From NCBI GenBank assembly GCA_963277665.1, contig OY728136.1, positions 808,071,123 through 808,135,122 of the forward strand: a stretch of DNA of 64,000 nt, written 5' to 3'. Within the stretch, counting starts at the first letter, position 1. Every line of letters starts with the position of its first letter. Positions 62,301 through 64,000 of this stretch are shown piece by piece. A program made the position numbers and the translations under genes. The stretch comes from Viscum album. Taxonomy: Eukaryota > Streptophyta > Magnoliopsida > Santalales > Viscaceae. Below the pieces are notes generated by a model. It was not told where the DNA came from. It did no database searches and worked only from the letters and a program-made list of their open reading frames with translations.

Positions 62301-62956
62301 ATTATGTGGCACACATAAGAAAGGATTCATTATAAGATGGGTGGGACCTATATCTCCCTCCAATGCATTGGGTAAAGATTTTATATCTCATGAGATGGAC
62401 TGGGCTGGAACGGTAGGTTATACCGGTTCAGTGAAACAGGACTGAAACGAGGGTTACTCGATTCAGAAAGGGACTTTGTCCACTAAGATAGTCTTGGAAA
62501 TGAGTCATGACTAACAAGAAATGATTTTCCATGATTATGTGTGCATGCCACAAAGTTTCAAATTTCATGTTATGATTATGGTGATCTCATTTTCACTTTT
62601 ATGATGTATTCCATGTTATGATAATATGATCTCTTTTTCAGGTTATGATTTTCAAAAAGATATGATATGATTTTTAGTTCCTTTATTTGCCCTTGCTGAG
62701 CATTTGAGCTCACCCTTTTATGTTTTCTTTTCCCCAGGTCAGGAAGATGGATATTAAGTAGAATATGCTAAAAGGGACCCTAGATATGATGAAATAATTG
62801 GGAGACACTGTAGAAGATTTATGAACCATTTGTTTATGTTTCCCAGTTTCTAAAGACACTATACCTATACGGTCCTTTGTGGTTTTGTCATATGTTGTAA
62901 TAAGTGTGCTTCAATTTTGAAGTATTAACAATGTATGTAAAGTATGGGTTGTTATA
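59338..62956 (+). repeat. gypsy 3' LTR
   Basis: This 3,619-bp LTR starts TGTAACAACC and ends GTTGTTATA, followed by CCCTC. It keeps the TATA box in its inverted repeat (60760-60793), both candidate splice junctions, and the interleaved repeat (61867-61923). It is longer than the left copy mainly because of 78 bp at 60449-60526. Confidence 0.93.
60449..60526 (+). other. 78-bp segment present only in 3' LTR
   Basis: Between AAAATCTAAG and TAAGTGTATT the right LTR has 78 bp absent from the left LTR. The segment begins GTTCGGCCAAATTT, includes a (TA)n run and GGGGTTCGTTTGGC, and ends ATAG. Two bases (AG) of homology at the ends favour a deletion in the left LTR over an insertion. GCCAAA and TTTGGC inside it form a small inverted repeat. 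Confidence 0.7.
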
Positions 62957-62961
62957 CCCTC
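62957..62961. repeat. target site duplication CCCTC (right)
   Basis: Identical to 51056-51060. Confidence 0.92.
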
Positions 62962-63005
62962 ACTCAAGACTCCCTTTTATAAGGGGGTTTTCCCTGAAAT
63001 CAATA

Positions 63006-63080
63006 CTGCATTTCCGATGTGGGATTGTGGTTCTTCTTTTCCTTCACAGTACATTCTGCGTTTCCGATGTGTGATTCTGT
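63006..63080 (+). repeat. pair of 25-bp direct repeats (TTTCCGATGTGNGATT)
   Basis: CTGCATTTCCGATGTGGGAT (63006) and CTGCGTTTCCGATGTGTGAT (63056) are offset by exactly 50 bp. Just upstream is CCCTTTTATAAGGG, a TATA-like word in a palindrome (about 62971). The group looks promoter-like but no gene follows. Confidence 0.5.
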
Positions 63081-63082
63081 TT

Positions 63083-63714
63083 CAAGTACGCGACTTCGAT
63101 AGACTATAAAAGATAAAATATAAGACCAATACAAATGAAACTTTAAACACTGATTAAAAATATAAAAAATAGTTAAAAACAAAAATAATTTCATAAAAAA
63201 TGTTGATACAGATTAATTCATAAGCTTTCAAAACCACCTACTTGAAACTTAAACATATTTCTAGTAGGTGACTTTGAAATCTTATAAAATATAAATTATA
63301 AGACCAATACAAATGAAACTTTAAGCATTGATTAAAAATATAATAAATAGTTGAAAAAAGTTAATTTCATAAATAATGTTCACCAAAAACAATTTATAAG
63401 CTTTCAAAACCATCAACATGAAACATAAAAATGTTTCAAGTTCCCGACTTTGAATGACTATAAAACATAACTATAAGACCAATAGAAATGAAACATTAAA
63501 CATTGATTAAACATATAATAAATAGTTGAAAACAACAAAAAATTCCTAAAAAATGTCCATAAAAATTAATTTATAATCTTTCAAAACAGTCTAATTGAAA
63601 CTTAAAAATGTTTCAAGTATGCGAATTTAAAAGACTATAAAACATAAACTATAAGACCAATTTAAATGAAACATTAAACATTAATTAAATATATAACAAA
63701 TTAATAAATTTTTT
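63083..63714. repeat. 177-bp satellite-like tandem array
   Basis: The landmark (C/T)AAG or CTAG followed by T and a cGACTT-like word recurs at 63083, 63261, 63437 and 63614, i.e. every 176-178 bp. Each unit also contains ACTATAA.A..ATAA, TATAAGACCAAT, AAATGAAAC.TTAA, and (except the last) TTTCAAAAC. Three full units and one partial are visible, with perhaps 80% agreement by eye. The unit length is the nucleosome-size range typical of plant satellites. Confidence 0.8.
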
Positions 63715-64000
63715 AATTTTAACTTAGTCCTTATAACTTTTCCGTAGCATTCATATGCATTCCAACAATGAAAACCTCAACCAGCTTATGTGCTTTACAC
63801 AGAATAGAAACATCTTTGCAATTTTGTGATGTCCCTGAGTATAAATCAACCTCAAAAGATCTAGTTAATTTTTCTTGGTAATGAGAGATGAGAAGTGAGG
63901 TATTATATCATCAGGAAGAGAGATTATAGAAATTTGCAATGCTATGACAAACCTTTAGATGAAATGTGTCAATTCCCCACTAGATTTGCATGTTCCTTCA
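63715..64000. other. right edge, no gene assigned
   Basis: After the array the sequence becomes less repetitive. A plus-strand frame is open for about 51 codons (63724-63879, includes FCDVPEYKSTSKDL) and ends in TAA, with no ATG near its start and no recognised domain. It may be an exon fragment or chance. The window ends before more can be said. Confidence 0.3.

Larger units (their letters stand above)
51061..62956 (+). mobile_element. Ty3/gypsy LTR retrotransposon, Tekay/Del-like chromovirus, inactive
   Basis: A complete 11.9-kb element with CCCTC duplications, 3.5-3.6 kb LTRs, an initiator-Met-type primer site, one long gag-pol frame and a polypurine tract. Domain order is gag, zinc knuckles, protease, reverse transcriptase, RNase H, integrase, chromodomain-like tail, which defines Ty3/gypsy. 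The C-terminal EQPIEILD...RNK...VKVLWRNH...EEATWE motif and very long LTRs fit the Tekay (Del) chromoviruses. The reading frame is intact except for TGA codons at 54829 and 56245. The reverse transcriptase motif IDD is changed to IDY. LTRs differ at 18 of the first 270 bases, but much less over the next 200. It is not autonomous in its present form. Confidence 0.96.

Noticed and set aside
1..64000. CRISPR array, bacterial operon or organelle DNA
   Set aside because: No evenly spaced short direct repeats with unique spacers, no Shine-Dalgarno-led gene strings, and no plastid or mitochondrial genes were seen; the retroelements place the window in a plant nucleus.

Overview
The window looks like nuclear DNA of a flowering plant. 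It carries two plant-type LTR retrotransposons (a Ty1/copia element resembling the Sirevirus lineage and a Ty3/gypsy chromovirus resembling Tekay/Del), a 177-bp satellite-like array, and no convincing intact cellular gene. The species cannot be named from this sequence.

Layout. (1) 1-35.35 kb is a very AT-rich desert without a recognisable gene. It contains three clusters of a dispersed box related to GAGGTGGTAGT, with boxes 175-200 bp apart and one cluster inverted, and one exon-like remnant at 19.5 kb. It also has an unusual shortage of the dinucleotide GpC, including a 1.3-kb run with none. (2) At about 35.35 kb the composition changes abruptly. A TATA box and a 59-codon open frame lie here. 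(3) 36337-49410 is a minus-strand copia element with matching TAATC target duplications, 1.57-1.58 kb LTRs, an initiator-Met-type primer site, a polypurine tract, broken gag and pol, and a third, broken open region between pol and the 3' LTR with a coiled-coil tail. A 974-bp tandem duplication spans its 5' LTR/gag border. (4) 49.4-51.06 kb is flanking DNA with one exon-like segment and three strong GC-rich palindromes. (5) 51061-62956 is a plus-strand gypsy element with matching CCCTC target duplications, 3.5-3.6 kb LTRs, and a gag-pol frame that is open except for two TGA codons. Its reverse transcriptase has lost a catalytic aspartate. (6) 62.96-64 kb is flanking DNA with about four units of a 177-bp tandem repeat.

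How the parts relate. Both retroelements follow the usual plan: LTR promoter, tRNA primer site, gag, protease, polymerase domains, polypurine tract. Both are dead copies. Most of the in-frame stops examined are explained by C-to-T change, as expected for methylated, silenced DNA. The element order differs as the families predict: integrase precedes reverse transcriptase in the copia element and follows RNase H in the gypsy element. Removing both elements joins 35.35-36.34, 49.41-51.06 and 62.96-64.0 kb into one 3.7-kb ancestral stretch. All comparisons were made by eye; no database search or computation was run.
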